Assembly (NCBI RefSeq): GCF_030812215.1
Contig: NZ_JAUSSG010000005.1
Coordinates: 62,001 to 126,000 of the forward strand
DNA length: 64,000 bases
DNA from: Variovorax boronicumulans
GTDB taxonomy: Bacteria; Pseudomonadota; Gammaproteobacteria; Burkholderiales; Burkholderiaceae_C
Reading direction: 5' to 3'
In this document: in pieces, positions 43,097 to 52,300 of the stretch
How positions within the stretch are numbered: the stretch's first letter is position 1
Layout of the letters: every line of letters begins with the position of its first letter
The notes under the pieces: model-generated
What the model was told of the DNA's origin: nothing
The model's input: the letters and a program-made list of their open reading frames with translations, nothing else
The model's database searches: none
Made by a program: the position numbers and the translations under genes

Positions 43097-45928
43097 TCAA
43101 TTCACCGCGTGCGCGCCGAGGCCCGCGGAGGTGTCGATGGGAAAGCTGTCCCATTCCACCGACGGATCGAAGGCGAGGCCCGGGTTGCGGTCCCCGGCCT
43201 TGATGGTCGGCTTGCGGCGCAGCGTCTGGTTCAGCGTGCTGACGCCGCCGACGCCGGTCCATTCGGTGCCGGGGTCGGTGCCGACCTGGCCGAGGCGGTC
43301 GATGACCACGCCCGATTTTTCCAGCGTCAGCGCATCGTCGCCATTGAAGTTGATGACGCTGCTGTTGATGACCGTGCCCGGCGGCTTGAAGGCCGCCGTG
43401 GCGGCGTTGTTCGCGAGCACCAGCACGGCGCCGGCGGGCAGGGTGCCGGTCAGCGGCGCGAAGCTGCTCGGCGCGGCCGCGCCGTTGGAATACAGGTTCA
43501 GCGTGTAGAGGCTCAGGTCCACGGCCGCTGCGGTCGGGTTGTAGATCTCCAGCGCCTTGTTGGTCGCCGAACCTTCCACGTACTCGCTGAAGAAGAGATC
43601 CGGCGCGCCCGGTGGCGTGACCACCACCACGGTGCTCACGTTCACGCTGCCCGATTGCACGGCGATCTGGCCCGCGGAGTTGGTCAGCGTGACCACCACG
43701 TTGAAGGTGCCCGCGGCCGCGTAGGTGTGCGTGACCACGCCCGTGCCCGGCGCTGTCGTGGCAGCGGTGCCGTCGCCCCAGTCGACCGACAGCGAAGCCA
43801 GCGTGGCCGAGCCGCCCGGCGTGGCTTCCGAGATGTTCACGCTGTAGGTCTCGCCGACCTTCACCGCGGCCGGGATCGATGCGGTGACGATGGGTTGCGC
43901 TACGGCGGCATCGGCCGTGAGCGTGAGGCCGACCAGCACGGGGTCGTGGTCCGACGCGCGGAAGGGCGTGGGGGCGTAGCGGTCGTCGGTGGTGAAGTCG
44001 GTGTTGTAGTCCAGCGCCGTGGGCTCATCGGAATTGATGTGCCACACGCCCACGCCGGTGACCTGCGTCTTCAGCGAAGCCGAGGCGTAGGAGTGGTCCA
44101 GCGCGCCGGTCTCGCCGCCGAAGACATAGGTGTAGCGGTCGTTGGCGGGCATGCGCTTGAGCAGGCTCTCGTTGCCGGCAGCTTCCAGCTCCTTGGTCGG
44201 GTCTTCGAGCAGGTAGCTGTTGAAGTCGCCCATCATCAGCACGTCGTTCTCGGGCGTGCCCATGAGCTTGAGCTTGCCGACGAAGCTGTTGAGCGCCTTC
44301 GCCTGCTCGATGCGCGCGAGGTTGAAGCAACCCTGGCCCGCGTCGATGTCGCCCGTGGTGGGGCAGCTGCCCTTGCTCTTGAAATGGTTGACCACGAACC
44401 AGAAGCCGCCGTTGTTGCCCACCGTGCTGAACCGCTGCGCGAGCGGCGGCCGGCCGCTCGCGGCGGTGTAGTTCGCGAGGTCCGCGCCCGTCGGCAGCAC
44501 GACGTTGCCCACGCGCTGCACCTTCGCGGGCTTGTAGAGGATGTCCACCTTGATGGCGTCGGTGCCGAACACGCCGCTGTGCACGGCGGCATAGGTGCCC
44601 GCGCCGACCTTGGCGTTGAGGGCGGCCAGCAGGTCGTTCGTTGCCACGTCGGTGTTCTGGATTTCCATCAACCCGACCACATCGGCATCGAGCCCCGCGA
44701 TGGCGGCCACGATCTTGGCTTGCTGGCGCTGGAACTCGACAAGGTTGTTGGCGCCGCGGCAGTTGCCCGCGGCTGCGGGACCGGTGCCGAACGAACAGCC
44801 CTGGCCGGTCTGGCCCGAGGCCGTTTCTCCGTTCAGGAACGTGGTGAAGTAGTTCAGCACGTTGAAGCTCGCCACCTTGAGCGTGCCGCTCACCGCCGGT
44901 GCGGTGGGCTGGCGCGCATTGGTCTGCGCGAACACCGGCGCCACCGTCGGCTGGATGCGGTAGGCGCCGAAGTTGTGGCTCAGGATGCCGGTGACCTTCT
45001 GCGTCGTGTCGCCCATGCGCCGGGTGCCGTCGGTGCCGGGCGCGCTCATGTAGGGAATGGGATTCGGGTTCTGGGGCGAGGCGCCGTCGTCCAGCACGAT
45101 GCGCGAGAGCAGGTTCTCTGCATGCGTGGCCGCCGCGTTGCCGTTGGTGGGGTTGAACTGCCGCCCGTTGAGCGACAGCACCATCTGGCCGTAGCGGCCC
45201 AGCTCGAAGAGTTCGGTCACGGCCAGCGGCTGCGCGATCTCGACCAGCATGCCTTCGTAGCGCTCCAGCGTTTGCTCGTTCGCCACCGGCAGCGTGATCT
45301 TCGTGGGCGCGATGACAACGCCGCTGCCGCAGACGCTGATGGCCAGCGGGTCGCCGCTGGTGCCCGCGATCTGCGTGATGGCATCGGGCTTGGCGCCGGC
45401 GCCCGCGGTCTGGCCGAACTCGGTCACCGCGCCCGAGACCTGGACGTAGTCGCCCACGGCCACGCGCGTGGCGTTGCCCGGCGCGTAGACGAAGATGCCT
45501 TCGGAGGTCGCGGGGTCGGCGTCGGGCACGAGTTGCTGCACGAAGAAGCCGTTGAGCTTCACGCTGGTGGTGCCGGTGTTCTGGAAGTCGCCGACGACCA
45601 CGCCGCGCACGGTCACGGCCTGTGCCGCCATGGGGCTCAGGTCGCCCGTGCCCTGAATCGCCGAGATGGCCGTGAGCGGCGCATGGGCCGGCACGGCGGC
45701 GGCGCAGGTGGGCGGTGTGACCGGCGGATTCTCCGGCGGTGTTCCGGGGGGCGTTTCCGGCAGTGTGGTGGGTGGCGTCGTGGCCGGCGGCGCATTGCCC
45801 GAAGGCGGAGGGATCAGCGGGAACGAAGCGTCGCCATTGCCGCCGCCACCGCAGGCGGTCAGCACGAGGACCAGTGTCAGCGCCAGGAATTTGAGTTGCC
45901 GGATGGACCTCGATGCCGGATGCGTCAT
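43097..45928 (-). CDS. ExeM/NucH-type extracellular endonuclease, lipoprotein
   Basis: A 943-residue exported nuclease. The signal peptide ends in a lipobox (VLTACGGG, Cys about 26). A Pro-rich linker precedes an OB-fold-like domain (about 75-195: ISAIQGTGDLSP, VTVRGVVVGDF, GFFVQQ). The endonuclease/exonuclease/phosphatase domain (about 345-660) has VASFNVLNYF, DADVVGLMEIQN, DILYKP, MGDFNSYL and ASDHDPVLVGL, covering the metal and catalytic His/Asp residues. A PKD-like domain (about 685-765) and a lamin-tail-like domain (about 783-900) follow. Such enzymes degrade extracellular DNA for biofilm turnover or phosphate supply. The ATG is preceded by an AT-rich leader (45929-46000). Confidence 0.92.
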   Translation of the reverse strand: MTHPASRSIRQLKFLALTLVLVLTACGGGGNGDASFPLIPPPSGNAPPATTPPTTLPETPPGTPPENPPVTPPTCAAAVPAHAPLTAISAIQGTGDLSPMAAQAVTVRGVVVGDFQNTGTTSVKLNGFFVQQLVPDADPATSEGIFVYAPGNATRVAVGDYVQVSGAVTEFGQTAGAGAKPDAITQIAGTSGDPLAISVCGSGVVIAPTKITLPVANEQTLERYEGMLVEIAQPLAVTELFELGRYGQMVLSLNGRQFNPTNGNAAATHAENLLSRIVLDDGASPQNPNPIPYMSAPGTDGTRRMGDTTQKVTGILSHNFGAYRIQPTVAPVFAQTNARQPTAPAVSGTLKVASFNVLNYFTTFLNGETASGQTGQGCSFGTGPAAAGNCRGANNLVEFQRQQAKIVAAIAGLDADVVGLMEIQNTDVATNDLLAALNAKVGAGTYAAVHSGVFGTDAIKVDILYKPAKVQRVGNVVLPTGADLANYTAASGRPPLAQRFSTVGNNGGFWFVVNHFKSKGSCPTTGDIDAGQGCFNLARIEQAKALNSFVGKLKLMGTPENDVLMMGDFNSYLLEDPTKELEAAGNESLLKRMPANDRYTYVFGGETGALDHSYASASLKTQVTGVGVWHINSDEPTALDYNTDFTTDDRYAPTPFRASDHDPVLVGLTLTADAAVAQPIVTASIPAAVKVGETYSVNISEATPGGSATLASLSVDWGDGTAATTAPGTGVVTHTYAAAGTFNVVVTLTNSAGQIAVQSGSVNVSTVVVVTPPGAPDLFFSEYVEGSATNKALEIYNPTAAAVDLSLYTLNLYSNGAAAPSSFAPLTGTLPAGAVLVLANNAATAAFKPPGTVINSSVINFNGDDALTLEKSGVVIDRLGQVGTDPGTEWTGVGGVSTLNQTLRRKPTIKAGDRNPGLAFDPSVEWDSFPIDTSAGLGAHAVN

Positions 45929-46138
45929 GTGGGAACTTTTTGAATGAAATAAGAAACCGCGGGCGAGCAGCGGCTGTTCTAAGTTTCTTGTGTGTCATCC
46001 CCGAGTAACCCCGATTGCACTTGGATGACTGCGCAAGCGCGGCCCTGTCGTGGGCAACCCGCACACAGCGCAGCACGACGCCGTCAACGCGCGCCGGCGC
46101 GAAGTTCAAGCATGGGAGTGGTGTGCGTGTGGTGAGTG

Positions 46139-46185
46139 GTGCGCGAGACGCGGCTCGCGCACGCCGGGCACGAGGAGCGCCCGGC
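46139..46185 (-). terminator. Two tandem hairpins downstream of katE
   Basis: GTGCGCGAG (46139-46147) pairs with CTCGCGCAC (46154-46162), a perfect nine-base stem with a six-base loop. Directly beside it, GCCGGGC (46163-46169) pairs with GCCCGGC (46179-46185). They lie 30 bases after the katE stop. There is no T-tract, so intrinsic termination is uncertain; an mRNA-protecting 3' structure is the alternative. The rest of 45929-46214 shows no gene. Confidence 0.4.
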
Positions 46186-46214
46186 GGATCGGCCTGGATG
46201 GCCTGTACTGCTTG

Positions 46215-48431
46215 CTAGGCAGGCACCGCGTCGATGTTCACGCGATCCCAGTGCCGATGCTTCGCGATCGCCGCGACGAAGTCCTGCGCGATCTGCAGCG
46301 CCGCCGTGCTGTCGCCCAGGTTGGTGACCGGCGTGGCGGCCACGACCACGCCCGCGGGCGCATCGCTGTCCGCGCCGATGCCCAGCGTCGAGAGCAGTTG
46401 CACGCCCTCGCCCACCGTGCAGATCGCCTTGCAGTGCTTGTAGGCCTCCAGCACGAAGTGCACCGCATCGCCGGTCGCCGACATCGCAGCCGCGCTGTCG
46501 GCGCCGGCCGGCACCAGCACCGCATCGAACATCACCGAGGGCGTGTTCGCGAACGTCATGTCCACATCGATCTGCCGCTTGGATGCACTGGCCACGGTGC
46601 CCAGGCGCGGGCCGACGATCTTGCATTGCGCGCCCGCCTGCTCGAGCGCGTCGCGGATCGGCTTGAGTGACGCCGAATCGACACCGTCCGCCACGAGGAT
46701 CGCGATCTTGCGGGTGCGGATCGAACCGTCGCCGGTATCCGCCATGCTGAGCGCGGGCGACTCGTCGATGGGCAGCGCGATGCGATGGTCGCGAAAGCCC
46801 GAGCGGCCCGCCGCCGCCTTGGCATCGGGCTCGCCGATGCCCAGCGGTTCGGCCACGCGGCGCGCGAGCTTCTCGTCCACGTGCGCGAGGTTGTCGACCA
46901 TGCGCTGGCGGATCGCCGGCACCTCCAGCTTGGAAAGCTCGAAGCGGAAGGCCGCGATGATGTGTTCCTTCTCGGCCGCGCTCTGGCTGTTGAAGAACAG
47001 GCGCGCCTGCGTGAAGTGGTCGTCGAACGAAGGGCTGCGGCGGCGCACCTTGGGCGCATCGATCTCTTCGGGGAACGACTGGAAGCCGTTGCTGCCGCCA
47101 TCGACGCGGAACTCCGTGCCGCTGCCCAGCGTGTTGGGCTCGTAGGCCACCTGGCCGCGCGCGATGGTCTGGCGGTGCATGCCGTCGCGCTGGAAGTTGT
47201 GGAACGGGCACACGGCCTTGTTGATCGGTAGTTCGTGGAAGTTCGCTCCGCCCAGGCGCGAGATCTGCGTGTCGGTGTACGAGAACAAGCGCCCCTGCAG
47301 CAGCGGGTCGTTGCTGAAATCGATGCCGGGCACCACGTGGCCGGGGTGGAAAGCCACCTGTTCGGTCTCGGCAAAGAAGTTGTCGGGGTTGCGGTCGAGC
47401 ACCAGCCTGCCGATGCGCTGCACGGGCACCATTTCCTCCGGAATCAGCTTGGTGGGGTCGAGCAGGTCGAAGCCCAGCGAGTGCTCCTTGTCGGCCGGGA
47501 TGATCTGCACGCCCAGCTCCCATTCGGGGAAGTCGCCGTTCTCGATGGCTTCCCAGAGGTCGCGGCGGTGGAAGTCGGCGTCCTTGCCGGCGATCTTCTG
47601 TGCCTCGTCCCACACCAGGCCGTGGATGCCCAGCTTGGGCTTCCAGTGGAACTTCACGAAGTGGCTCTCGCCGTGGCTGTTGACGAAGCGGAAGGTGTGT
47701 ACGCCAAAGCCTTCCATCATCCGGTAGCTGCGCGGAATGGCCCGGTCGCTCATCGCCCACATCAGCATGTGGGTGGTCTCGGGCATGAGCGAGGCGAAGT
47801 CCCAGAAGGTGTCGTGTGCGCTCGCGGCCTGCGGCATCGCGTGATGCGGCTCGGGCTTCACTGCGTGCACGAGGTCGGGAAACTTCATCGCGTCCTGGAT
47901 GAAGAACACCGGGATGTTGTTGCCCACGAGGTCGTAGTTGCCTTCGCGGGTGTAGAACTTGACGGCGAAGCCGCGCACGTCGCGCACCGTATCGGCCGAT
48001 CCGCGTTCGCCTGCCACCGTCGAGAAGCGCACGAAAACGGGCGTCTTCACATCCGGGTCCTGCAGAAAGTCCGCCGAGGTGAACTGCGACATCGACTTGT
48101 AGACCTGGAAATAGCCGTGCGCCGCCGAGCCCCGCGCATGCACCGCGCGCTCTGGAATGCGCTCGTGGTCGAAGTGCGTGATCTTCTCGCGCAGGATGAA
48201 GTCTTCCAGCAGCGTGGGTCCCCGCACCCCCGCCTTCAGCGAGTTGTGGTTGTCCGGAATCTGCAGCCCCTGGTTGGTGGTCAGGTGCGCGGGATGCTCG
48301 GTGGTGAAGCCATCGAGCTGCAACTGCTTGGTGTTGCGGCCATCACCGGACTTGGCGGTCTTGGCGGCATTGGCGCGGCGACCTGCGGCGGCCTTGTTCT
48401 GTGGCGTCATCGGGGACCTGGAATCTTTCAT
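46215..48431 (-). CDS. katE: Large-subunit catalase HPII (KatE)
   Basis: KatE breaks down hydrogen peroxide in the cytoplasm, usually in stationary phase. The 738-residue product has the catalytic His98 (RAVHARG), Asn171 (VGNNIPVFF) and haem-ligand Tyr385 (RLFSYTDTQ). The core is followed by the C-terminal DJ-1/PfpI-like domain typical of large catalases (about 590-738: KIAILVADGVDSASL, MFDAVLVPAGADS). The N-terminal 45 residues are basic and disordered, with a Lys/Ala-rich start. Either the ATG at 48431 or at 48410 may be used; the latter has AGG upstream. A 50-residue membrane protein gene ends 25 bases before it. Confidence 0.95.
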   Translation of the reverse strand: MKDSRSPMTPQNKAAAGRRANAAKTAKSGDGRNTKQLQLDGFTTEHPAHLTTNQGLQIPDNHNSLKAGVRGPTLLEDFILREKITHFDHERIPERAVHARGSAAHGYFQVYKSMSQFTSADFLQDPDVKTPVFVRFSTVAGERGSADTVRDVRGFAVKFYTREGNYDLVGNNIPVFFIQDAMKFPDLVHAVKPEPHHAMPQAASAHDTFWDFASLMPETTHMLMWAMSDRAIPRSYRMMEGFGVHTFRFVNSHGESHFVKFHWKPKLGIHGLVWDEAQKIAGKDADFHRRDLWEAIENGDFPEWELGVQIIPADKEHSLGFDLLDPTKLIPEEMVPVQRIGRLVLDRNPDNFFAETEQVAFHPGHVVPGIDFSNDPLLQGRLFSYTDTQISRLGGANFHELPINKAVCPFHNFQRDGMHRQTIARGQVAYEPNTLGSGTEFRVDGGSNGFQSFPEEIDAPKVRRRSPSFDDHFTQARLFFNSQSAAEKEHIIAAFRFELSKLEVPAIRQRMVDNLAHVDEKLARRVAEPLGIGEPDAKAAAGRSGFRDHRIALPIDESPALSMADTGDGSIRTRKIAILVADGVDSASLKPIRDALEQAGAQCKIVGPRLGTVASASKRQIDVDMTFANTPSVMFDAVLVPAGADSAAAMSATGDAVHFVLEAYKHCKAICTVGEGVQLLSTLGIGADSDAPAGVVVAATPVTNLGDSTAALQIAQDFVAAIAKHRHWDRVNIDAVPA

Positions 48432-48456
48432 GGAGAGAAGGGAGAAAGGGAGGCGG

Positions 48457-48609
48457 TCAGCCCATTTCGTTGGGGTTGTCCATGAACATGTCGAGCACAT
48501 TCACCACGGCGATCAGGCAGATGCAGCCTGCGACCGCGGCAACGGCCCAAACCAGGATCTCGTCGCCCAACGGACCGCCGAGCGCGCTGAACAGCGAAGA
48601 AAGCTCCAT
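48457..48609 (-). CDS. Small membrane protein (50 residues) upstream of katE
   Basis: A short gene: MELSSLFSALGGPLGDEI is followed by one hydrophobic segment (about 18-40, LVWAVAAVAGCICLIAVV) and the polar tail FMDNPNEMG. Its ATG has a strong ribosome site, TTGGAGG, six bases upstream. It ends 25 bases before katE, same strand, so the two are likely co-transcribed. I do not recognise a family. A single-pass inner-membrane peptide is the simplest reading. The evidence is the ribosome site, the membrane-span pattern and the context; there is no homology evidence. Confidence 0.65.
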   Translation of the reverse strand: MELSSLFSALGGPLGDEILVWAVAAVAGCICLIAVVNVLDMFMDNPNEMG

Positions 48610-48875
48610 GATTTCCCTCCAAGGAATATCTGAATGAACAGGCTGTCGAGGTTAGGTTTCGACGCGACTGTTACCCGTAGTGGCGCCCCTCCCTCGCTTG
48701 TGGGAGAGCGTGCGCCCCGGCGGTAGGAGCGCGACTACAGCGCATTGCGGCGGACTACGACGCATCGCGGCATGTCGCCGGGCTGCCCGCGGCGCCCTGT
48801 CGCATAGCATGGGTCAAAGGCGGCACCGATCGTGCTTGTCTTGTCCTCTCCGACTCACTCAGGGAAGAAATCCAA

Positions 48876-49694
48876 ATGCAGATCAGGATCGGCTACGACA
48901 TCGAGCTGGGCGTCACCGCCCCCACCGCGCTGATCTACATGCTGCAGGTGCATCCATCGCGCGCCGGCGACATCCAGGGCAGCGAGCACATCACCATCAG
49001 CCCGCCGCTGGTCACCGACCATTACCGCGACAGCTTCGACAACCAGTGCGCGCGCGTGCACGTGCCCCCGGGGGTCACCAGCGTGCGGCTGCGCAACCAC
49101 GCGACCGTGTTCGACACCGGCGCACCCGATCCGGTCGACCTGGGCGCCATCGAGCACGCGGCGGCCGACCTGCCGGTGGGCACATTGCCTTTCGTGCTGC
49201 CCAGCCGCTACTGCGAGGTCGACAGCGAGCTGCTGCAGTTCGCATGGGCCAACTTCGCGAACGTGGCACCGGGCTGGCGCCGCGTGCAGGCGATCTGCGA
49301 CTTCGTGCACAGCCACCTGCGCTTCGACTACCAGAACGCCCGCGCCACGCGCACCGCGCTCGAGGGCTTTCGCGAAGGCACGGGCGTGTGCCGCGACTTC
49401 GCGCACCTGGCGGTCACGCTGTGCCGCTGCATGAACATTCCGGCGCGCTACGTGACCGGCTACCTGGGCGACATCGGCATTCCGCCGGTGCGCTATCCGA
49501 TGGACTTCAGCGCGTGGTTCGAGGTGTACCTGGGCGACCGCTGGCACACCTTCGATGCGCGCCACAACACGCCGCGCATCGGCCGCATCGTGATGGCGCG
49601 CGGGCGCGACGCGGCGGACGTGCCGATCACGATGGTGTTCGGCGCGAACACGCTGGAGCGCTTCAATGTGACGACGGAGGAAGTGCTGCAGTAG
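48876..49694 (+). CDS. Transglutaminase-like cysteine protein
   Basis: A 272-residue cytosolic protein of the transglutaminase-like superfamily. It has an N-terminal beta domain (about 1-110) and the papain-like core (about 130-260) with nucleophile Cys172 in GTGVCRDFAHL. The block that usually contains the catalytic His as DFHAW reads MDFSAWFEVYLGD, with Ser212 in its place. A WHTFDARHN motif follows with Asp and His. Relatives act as peptidases or amide hydrolases, or have no known role. The ATG at 48876 is preceded by AGGGAAG. It diverges from the small membrane protein/katE pair; the 266-base gap has no gene. Confidence 0.87.
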   Translation: MQIRIGYDIELGVTAPTALIYMLQVHPSRAGDIQGSEHITISPPLVTDHYRDSFDNQCARVHVPPGVTSVRLRNHATVFDTGAPDPVDLGAIEHAAADLPVGTLPFVLPSRYCEVDSELLQFAWANFANVAPGWRRVQAICDFVHSHLRFDYQNARATRTALEGFREGTGVCRDFAHLAVTLCRCMNIPARYVTGYLGDIGIPPVRYPMDFSAWFEVYLGDRWHTFDARHNTPRIGRIVMARGRDAADVPITMVFGANTLERFNVTTEEVLQ

Positions 49695-49711
49695 CGCTCC
49701 CTCGCCGGTCG

Positions 49712-52288
49712 CTACGCCGGCTTGTAGTCGAGCATCTTCATCGCCGCGGCAATGCCCCTCCGGCTGCGCTCCATCGCCGCCCATGGCTTGTTGCCGATGG
49801 CGAATCGCTCGGCCACATTGGCGATGGTCCATTGCGCGGCACCTGTCAGCGCGGGCAACTCGTCCCACGCCACCGGCACCGACACGCCCAGCCCCGGGCG
49901 CGATCGCGCCGACCACGCGCTGACCGTCGTCGCGCCGAAGCCGTTGCGCAGGTAATCGACGAACACCTTTCCCACGCGGTTGCGCGGCCCGCTCTTGGCG
50001 ACGAAGCGGTCCGGAATCGTCTGCGCCAGATGCACCACCACGGCCTGCGAAAACCCCTTGACCTCGTCCCAGCCGTACTGCCGTCGGATCGGCACCACCA
50101 CGTGCATGCCCTTGCCGCCGCTGGTCTTGAGAAACGACGGCAGGCCCAGTTCGTCGAGCAGCGTGCGCACCAGCATCGTCGCCTCCTGGATCTGCGGCCA
50201 GGCCACGCCTTCGCCGGGGTCCAGGTCGAAGGTCATGCGGTCGGGCCGGTCGATGGCGCGCGAGGTGGCGTTCCAGGTATGCAGCTCGATGACGTTCATC
50301 TGCGCGGCGCCGACGAGCCCGGCCTTGCTGTCGATCTGCAGCAGCGGCTCGTGGCCCGGATCGAGCGCGGGGTCCAGCAGCTTGACGCCGGGTATCTCGC
50401 GGTTCTGGATGTGCTTCTGGAAGAACAGCTCGCCGCCCACGCCCTCGGGCGCGCGCACCAGCGACACCGGCCGCCCGCGCAGATGCGGCAGCATGAGCGT
50501 GCCCACCGCGTCGTAATAGGCGGCGAGTTCGCCCTTGGTGATGCCGCTCTTCGCATCGATCACGCGGTCGGCGTGGGAGATCTTCAGCGCCATGGGTTTT
50601 CTTGCTCCTTGCTTCTTCGCGTGCGGTGTGCCCGGTGTTGCTTCGGGAGGCGCCGCCCGTTCGCGCACGATGCCGCGCGCGGGCTTGTCGGCGCGCAGCC
50701 CCTGGAACACCGCCTGGCGCACGCGGTCTTCGCGCGTCCATTCGCCGAAGGAGACTTCGGCCACCAGCGTGGGCCTGACCCATTGCGCTTTCGCGTTCAC
50801 GCCGTCAGGCACGGGCGTGAAGGGGCAGTCTTCGGTGGCAAGCTTGTCCAGCCGCGCCTTGATGTCGGCGAGACGATCCGCGTTGAAGCCGGTGCCCACG
50901 TTGCCGCAATAGCGCAGCCGCCCCTTGTCGTCGTGCACACCCAGCAGCAGCGCGCCGAACCCCGAGCGCGCGCCCTTGGGCGCGGTGTAGCCGCCGATCA
51001 CGAATTCCTGGCGCTGCTGGTTCTTGAGCTTGATCCAGTCTGCCGAACGGCGCGACACATACGGCGAGCCCTTCCGCTTGCCGACGATGCCCTCGAAGCC
51101 GATGTGCGCGGACGACGCGAGCAGGTCGCGCGGCGATGCATCGAAGGCCTCGCTCAGGCGCAGCGGCGCCGGCGGCCGCTTGCCGAGCAGGCGGGCCAGT
51201 TGCGCGCGCCGCGCTTCGACCGGCTCGTCACGCAGGTCTTGGCCATCGAGAAAGGGCGCGTCGAACAGCCAGTAGACGATGGACGAGGTCGCGCCGCGGT
51301 CGAAGGCGTTCTGCAGCGCCTGGAAATCGGGCGCGCCGTTGTCGCCCTCGACGGTGATCTCGCCGTCGAGCCAGGCCGAATCGGTCGGCAGCTTGGCGAG
51401 GGCCTTGGCGAGCGCGGGCAGCTTGTCCGTCCAGTCGTGGCCGTTGCGGGTGAAGCAGCGCACCTTGCCCTTCTCGATGCGCGCGAGCAGGCGGTAGCCG
51501 TCGAACTTGAGTTCGTAGAGCCAGTCGTCGGGCGACGACGGAGGCGAAGCTGCAAGGGTCGCGAGCTGCGGTTCAAAGGTGGCGGGCAGCGTCGCCTTTT
51601 TCGGGGTCGCCTTCTTCGCGGCTTTCTTCTTCCCGGGCTTCTTCACCGCGGCCTTCCTGGCGGGCGCCACCTTCTTCGGCGGACTGTCCACTTCGTCCAC
51701 GCCGCGGCCGGTCAGCACGCTCGCGGGCTGGTCTTCGAGCACGTCGTAATCGGCAAGATCGCGCGCCGCGTCGTCGCGCTCCTTGATGAGCAGCCACGGC
51801 TCGTGCTTCTCGTCGCCCTTGCCGTGCATGCGCACCAGCGTCCAGTGGCCTTTGAGTTTTTCGCCGCGGAGTTCGAACTTGAGCTTGCCGGCCGCGAGCG
51901 CCTTGCGCGCGTCGCCCTCTGTGCCCCCTTCCGGCAGCCAGTCGCCGCGGTCCCACACGATGACGGTGCCTGCGCCGTACTGCTTCGGCGGGATCGTGCC
52001 TTCGAAATCCGCATACGAGATCGGATGGTCCTCGACATGCACCGCCATGCGCTTGACCGTCGGATCGAGGCACGGCCCCTTCGGCACCGCCCAGCTCTTG
52101 AGCGTGCCGTCGAGTTCGAGCCGGAAGTCGTAGTGCAGGTGGCTCGCGTGGTGCTTCTGGACGACGAAGGAGAGCACGCCCTTGCCCGTAAGGCCGCCCT
52201 CCCTGGGCTCCGGCGTGCGCGAGAAATCGCGCTTGCCGTGGTAGCGGGAAAGCGCCTTGCGCGCGGTCGAGGCGGTGCGGGTCGCCAT
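49712..52288 (-). CDS. ligD: DNA ligase D, multidomain end-joining enzyme
   Basis: LigD processes and seals DNA double-strand breaks together with Ku. The 858-residue product has all three domains: phosphoesterase (about 15-175: FVVQKHHASHLHYDFRLE), ATP-dependent ligase (about 237-545) with active Lys261 in ELKFDGYR, and archaeal-type primase/polymerase (about 570-858: LVRAPEGVGGELFFQKH, TFDLDPGEG, DYLRNGFGATTV). The order phosphoesterase-ligase-polymerase matches Pseudomonas LigD. A basic Lys/Ala/Pro linker (about 205-233) resembles histone-like tails. It follows ku after 12 bases and is convergent with the transglutaminase-like gene. Confidence 0.97.
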   Translation of the reverse strand: MATRTASTARKALSRYHGKRDFSRTPEPREGGLTGKGVLSFVVQKHHASHLHYDFRLELDGTLKSWAVPKGPCLDPTVKRMAVHVEDHPISYADFEGTIPPKQYGAGTVIVWDRGDWLPEGGTEGDARKALAAGKLKFELRGEKLKGHWTLVRMHGKGDEKHEPWLLIKERDDAARDLADYDVLEDQPASVLTGRGVDEVDSPPKKVAPARKAAVKKPGKKKAAKKATPKKATLPATFEPQLATLAASPPSSPDDWLYELKFDGYRLLARIEKGKVRCFTRNGHDWTDKLPALAKALAKLPTDSAWLDGEITVEGDNGAPDFQALQNAFDRGATSSIVYWLFDAPFLDGQDLRDEPVEARRAQLARLLGKRPPAPLRLSEAFDASPRDLLASSAHIGFEGIVGKRKGSPYVSRRSADWIKLKNQQRQEFVIGGYTAPKGARSGFGALLLGVHDDKGRLRYCGNVGTGFNADRLADIKARLDKLATEDCPFTPVPDGVNAKAQWVRPTLVAEVSFGEWTREDRVRQAVFQGLRADKPARGIVRERAAPPEATPGTPHAKKQGARKPMALKISHADRVIDAKSGITKGELAAYYDAVGTLMLPHLRGRPVSLVRAPEGVGGELFFQKHIQNREIPGVKLLDPALDPGHEPLLQIDSKAGLVGAAQMNVIELHTWNATSRAIDRPDRMTFDLDPGEGVAWPQIQEATMLVRTLLDELGLPSFLKTSGGKGMHVVVPIRRQYGWDEVKGFSQAVVVHLAQTIPDRFVAKSGPRNRVGKVFVDYLRNGFGATTVSAWSARSRPGLGVSVPVAWDELPALTGAAQWTIANVAERFAIGNKPWAAMERSRRGIAAAMKMLDYKPA

Positions 52289-52300
52289 GGCGAAGGCGCC

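Noticed and set aside
45929..46020. Possible Pho box before the extracellular nuclease gene
   Set aside because: Only one weak GTCAT half-site is visible; without a second direct repeat I do not call it.
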